Part shown: in pieces, positions 5,946-7,663 of the stretch | How the letters are laid out: every line of letters starts with the position of its first letter | Position numbering within the stretch: position 1 is the stretch's first letter | Assembly (NCBI GenBank): GCA_017457555.1 | Contig: JAFTHG010000007.1 | Location: 1 to 7,663 of the forward strand | Reading direction: 5' to 3' | DNA from: Kiritimatiellia bacterium | GTDB taxonomy: Bacteria; Verrucomicrobiota; Kiritimatiellia; RFP12; DVOR01 | DNA: 7,663 nt | Position numbers and translations under genes: made by a program | Notes under the pieces: generated by a model | What the model was told of the DNA's origin: nothing | What the model saw: the letters and a program-made list of their open reading frames with translations, nothing else | The model's database searches: none

Positions 5946-5991
5946 TGTGTGATCAGTCGCTGGTTGTTTGTTGCGAGTTGAGGGTTACGAG

Positions 5992-6960
5992 ATGAAAAAG
6001 ATGATCAAAAAGCTATCGCTTTTGTGTGTATTAATAACATCTTTTGGGTATGCTCAAAAGGTGATTGTTGAAGGGGACGGCTCCTCTTTAATGGCACAAA
6101 TGGAGTTTTATGCGCGTCAAACCAAGGATGTTGGGTTGAAGGCGCAATATTTTTCTTATGCGGAGACAGATGAGTGGTCTGATTTCTCTGCAGCACAATT
6201 TAAGTCGATTTATGAAACACAACTGAAAAAGATGTATATTGTGATGGATGGTCAGTTAACACAAATTAAGAAATGGCACTATCACCATCCGATTGTTGCT
6301 GCAATTGCGCCAAAAGCAAGGCTCGTTGAGATTGAAGGTGTGGGGGCTAAAATCCCCAAAAAGTATCGGGTTGAGATTCGAAGCGTTTTGGGTGCTGGTA
6401 ATTACATCGCAAATGTTTCTGAAGATAACGGCTATGTTGGGCGCAATTATGTTGTTCAATTTGGTGAAAATGCAACATCGTATACAAAAGGAACTGTTCT
6501 GGATGCCTATTTGTTGCGAACAGATTTCACAGAGGCGTTGCGCGATAGTGTTCGTGGTATGATTGTGGGTGGCGTTTATAAGCTTGTGCCTGATGAAATG
6601 GGTGATTCAATTCATCCGCCGACCCTTAAAGAGATGGCAAATGCCATTAAGGGCGGCTTGAAGCCTAAAGTGCTGGCTCCTGTGGGCAGAAAGCCGTGTA
6701 CCACCTGTGAAGGCAGTGGTGTGGATAAGGCAAAATTGGCAGCAGCAGAAGCGGCAGCGGATCGAGAAGCAACCGCAGCACTAGGCAAACGGGAAGATGT
6801 GTACGATGTCTTGGGCCGTCGGACCACACATCGACAGACATTAAGAGGAGATTCAAAAGCCTTTACTGCGGCCAAACTCCGGCGAAACAAGCCCAAGTGT
6901 CAATCGTGTGGGGGAGATGGTTATGTGAATTACGACCTTTTCCGCATACTGGTGCGTTAG
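5992..6960 (+). CDS. Secreted protein with two DnaJ-like CxxCxGxG motifs
   Basis: A 322-residue exported protein of unknown function. The N-terminus is a Sec signal peptide: K2, K3, K6 and K7, then a hydrophobic stretch LSLLCVLITSFGY, with likely cleavage after A21. There is no lipobox. Residues 22-230 are a mixed alpha/beta region I do not recognise. The C-terminal part holds CTTCEGSG (C236, C239) and CQSCGGDG (C303, C306), each the CxxCxGxG half-site that pairs to bind one zinc in DnaJ; here 63 residues separate them, with an Ala/Glu-rich helix (about 247-263) and a basic segment between. No J domain is present, so this is not a DnaJ. I chose ATG 5992 because GAGGG (5980-5984) is 7 nt upstream and it starts the signal peptide; the 8 residues from 5968 would spoil it. 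Probably in an operon with the Dabb gene. Confidence 0.8.
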   Translation: MKKMIKKLSLLCVLITSFGYAQKVIVEGDGSSLMAQMEFYARQTKDVGLKAQYFSYAETDEWSDFSAAQFKSIYETQLKKMYIVMDGQLTQIKKWHYHHPIVAAIAPKARLVEIEGVGAKIPKKYRVEIRSVLGAGNYIANVSEDNGYVGRNYVVQFGENATSYTKGTVLDAYLLRTDFTEALRDSVRGMIVGGVYKLVPDEMGDSIHPPTLKEMANAIKGGLKPKVLAPVGRKPCTTCEGSGVDKAKLAAAEAAADREATAALGKREDVYDVLGRRTTHRQTLRGDSKAFTAAKLRRNKPKCQSCGGDGYVNYDLFRILVR

Positions 6961-6973
6961 TTGCGCGTTCCCT

Positions 6974-6992
6974 ACTTCCGGGGGGAGTTTTT
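6974..6992 (+). terminator. Intrinsic terminator after the secreted-protein gene
   Basis: ACTTCC (6974-6979) pairs with GGGAGT (6983-6988) with one G·T, around a GGG loop and followed by a T-run to 6992. It lies 13 nt after the stop codon and would end the Dabb/secreted-protein transcript. An alternative stem uses TTCCC (6968-6972) with GGGAG (6983-6987). Confidence 0.6.
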
Positions 6993-7142
6993 ACGGTTGA
7001 GGCTTGAATTTGGATTAAGGGCGTAGAAGCGTTTAATTGGTTTTTGGGGGTGTTCGGTTGAGAATTTCCCCTACCTATTAAATAATAAGGGTGTGTCTGG
7101 CAGTAGGATGGCGATGGCGTCGGGGGTTAACCGTTCCCGACC
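6993..7142. other. Intergenic stretch with two inverted repeats
   Basis: No gene is visible between the terminator and the heptad array. CCTATT...AATAAGG around 7074-7091 forms an AT-rich stem with one bulge. GTCGGG (7119-7124) pairs with CCCGAC (7136-7141) around a loop containing the palindrome GGTTAACC. Neither is followed by a T-run on this strand. They could be protein-binding sites or decayed terminators. Confidence 0.4.
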
Positions 7143-7226
7143 TTCAACCGTTCACTTTCAACCTTGAACTATCAATATTCAACTTTCAACAGCTAACCTT
7201 CAACAGTAATCTTTCAACTTTCAACA
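7143..7226. repeat. Degenerate heptanucleotide repeat array 2 (TTCAACN)
   Basis: Twelve 7-bp units in unbroken phase. Seven are exact TTCAACN, starting at 7143, 7157, 7178, 7185, 7199, 7213 and 7220; every spacing is a multiple of 7. The others (GTTCACT, TTGAACT, ATCAATA, GCTAACC, GTAATCT) are mutated copies in register. The array lies 30 bp upstream of the -35 box of the EF-G promoter. Array 1 at 5542-5583 shares the unit. It resembles, in general form, the heptanucleotide short tandem repeats known from cyanobacteria; function unknown. Confidence 0.8.
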
Positions 7227-7255
7227 ACAAAAGTATTACTTTGTGAAAAAAGTGC

Positions 7256-7285
7256 TTGCTTTTTGGTTGTGGGGTGTGTTATAGT
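7256..7285 (+). promoter_or_regulatory. Sigma70-type promoter for the EF-G gene
   Basis: TTGCTT (7256-7261), an 18-bp spacer and TATAGT (7280-7285). Transcription would begin near 7292, giving a leader of about 75 nt that carries a boxA-like element and a small hairpin. The A-run just upstream (7246-7251) could serve as an UP-element-like stretch. Confidence 0.6.
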
Positions 7286-7318
7286 GTTTGGACCTTTCGG
7301 AATAGAAGGGTAAATTGT

Positions 7319-7351
7319 AGCTCTTTGACATCATCCGTCCGCGAATCGGAC
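7319..7351 (+). promoter_or_regulatory. boxA-like antitermination element followed by a small hairpin
   Basis: AGCTCTTTGACA (7319-7330) matches the E. coli rrn boxA TGCTCTTTAACA at 10 of 12 positions; boxA RNA binds NusB-NusE. Six bases later GTCCG (7337-7341) pairs with CGGAC (7347-7351) around a 5-nt loop, the same size and order as the lambda nut boxB. Both lie in the predicted EF-G leader. The function is inferred from similarity to known elements only. Confidence 0.45.
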
Positions 7352-7367
7352 TTAACAAGAGGAAAAC

Positions 7368-7663
7368 ATGGCCACAGGCATGGAAAAGATTCGGAACATC
7401 GGCATCGTCGCCCACATTGATGCGGGAAAGACGACTACGACCGAACGTATCCTCTTTTACGCAGGTATGACGCATCGTCTCGGTAATGTAGACGAGGGCA
7501 ATACTGTGACGGACTGGATGATTCAGGAGCGTGAACGCGGCATTACAATTACTTCCGCCGCCATCACTTGCGCTTGGCGCGACACTCAAATTAATCTCAT
7601 TGATACTCCCGGACACGTCGACTTCACAATGGAGGTCGAGCGTGCATTGCGTGTATTGGATGG
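7368..7663 (+). CDS. fusA: Translation elongation factor G, N-terminal part (cut by window end)
   Basis: GTPase that drives translocation of tRNA and mRNA on the ribosome. Only the first 98 residues are in the window. G1 is AHIDAGKTT (15-23), the switch I/G2 segment RGITIT (57-62) and G3 DTPGHVDF (79-86), all as in EF-G. The start at 7368 is supported by AGAGGA (7358-7363) 4 nt upstream; Met5 (7380) is the alternative. Before G2 the sequence reads GNVDEGNTVTDWM, where the most familiar EF-Gs have a -HxGxATMDWM-like segment, so this may be a lineage-specific form or a second EF-G paralogue. Codon use is richer in G/C than in the restriction-modification genes, as expected for a core, highly expressed gene. 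Confidence 0.93.
   Translation, partial: MATGMEKIRNIGIVAHIDAGKTTTTERILFYAGMTHRLGNVDEGNTVTDWMIQERERGITITSAAITCAWRDTQINLIDTPGHVDFTMEVERALRVLD

Noticed and set aside
5968..5991. Upstream start for the secreted protein
   Set aside because: The eight extra residues contain charged residues ahead of an otherwise ideal signal peptide, and the Shine-Dalgarno fits ATG 5992.
7236..7616. 126-codon frame on the - strand
   Set aside because: It is antisense to the EF-G gene and its promoter; EF-G motifs on the + strand are unambiguous.

Overview
The window reads as an accessory stretch of a bacterial chromosome running into a housekeeping gene. A secreted protein with an N-terminal signal peptide, ordinary sigma70-like promoters (four good -35/-10 pairs) and Shine-Dalgarno sites are visible. 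The organism cannot be named from the sequence. The EF-G variant, the DnaJ-type CxxCxGxG motifs in an exported protein and the degenerate heptanucleotide repeats (TTCAACN / TTGAACN) between genes make me lean to a gut- or rumen-type member of the PVC group (Lentisphaerota/Kiritimatiellota/Verrucomicrobiota). That is a weak inference.

Layout. Bases 1-670 hold no convincing gene but are full of repeats: a 72-bp module present twice (134-bp period), C/A-rich heptads, T-rich low-complexity DNA, and four TCGCTGA motifs phased every 22-23 bp between two GTTAATAAC palindromes. A well-formed promoter (671-699) then leads into a gene for an AAA ATPase of the DUF4143 type (882-2033). Two near-identical 43-bp palindrome-containing direct repeats bracket this gene (812-854 and 2034-2076). 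Next comes a promoter (2150-2179), a GC-rich structured leader, and a complete type II restriction-modification operon: a C5-cytosine methyltransferase (2389-4218) overlapping by 7 nt a restriction endonuclease of the MvaI/BcnI family (4212-5408).

After a short gap with a first heptad array and a clear promoter come a small Dabb-domain protein (5649-5945) and a secreted protein with two CxxCxGxG zinc-knuckle-like motifs (5992-6960), probably one operon closed by a terminator (6974-6992). A 400-bp intergenic region follows with a second heptad array (7143-7226), a promoter and a boxA-like leader. It ends with the start of an EF-G gene (7368 to the window end).

How the parts fit. The methyltransferase-endonuclease pair is a self-contained defence module, with the protective enzyme encoded first and the nuclease translationally coupled behind it. 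The ATPase gene beside it looks like a separately acquired or exchangeable unit. The items most worth a second look are the 43-bp repeats bracketing the ATPase gene, the heptad arrays that keep exact 7-bp phase and sit just upstream of two promoters, the phased TCGCTGA cluster, and the boxA-hairpin leader of EF-G. No wholly new system is demonstrated; the strongest candidates for something undescribed are these non-coding structures.
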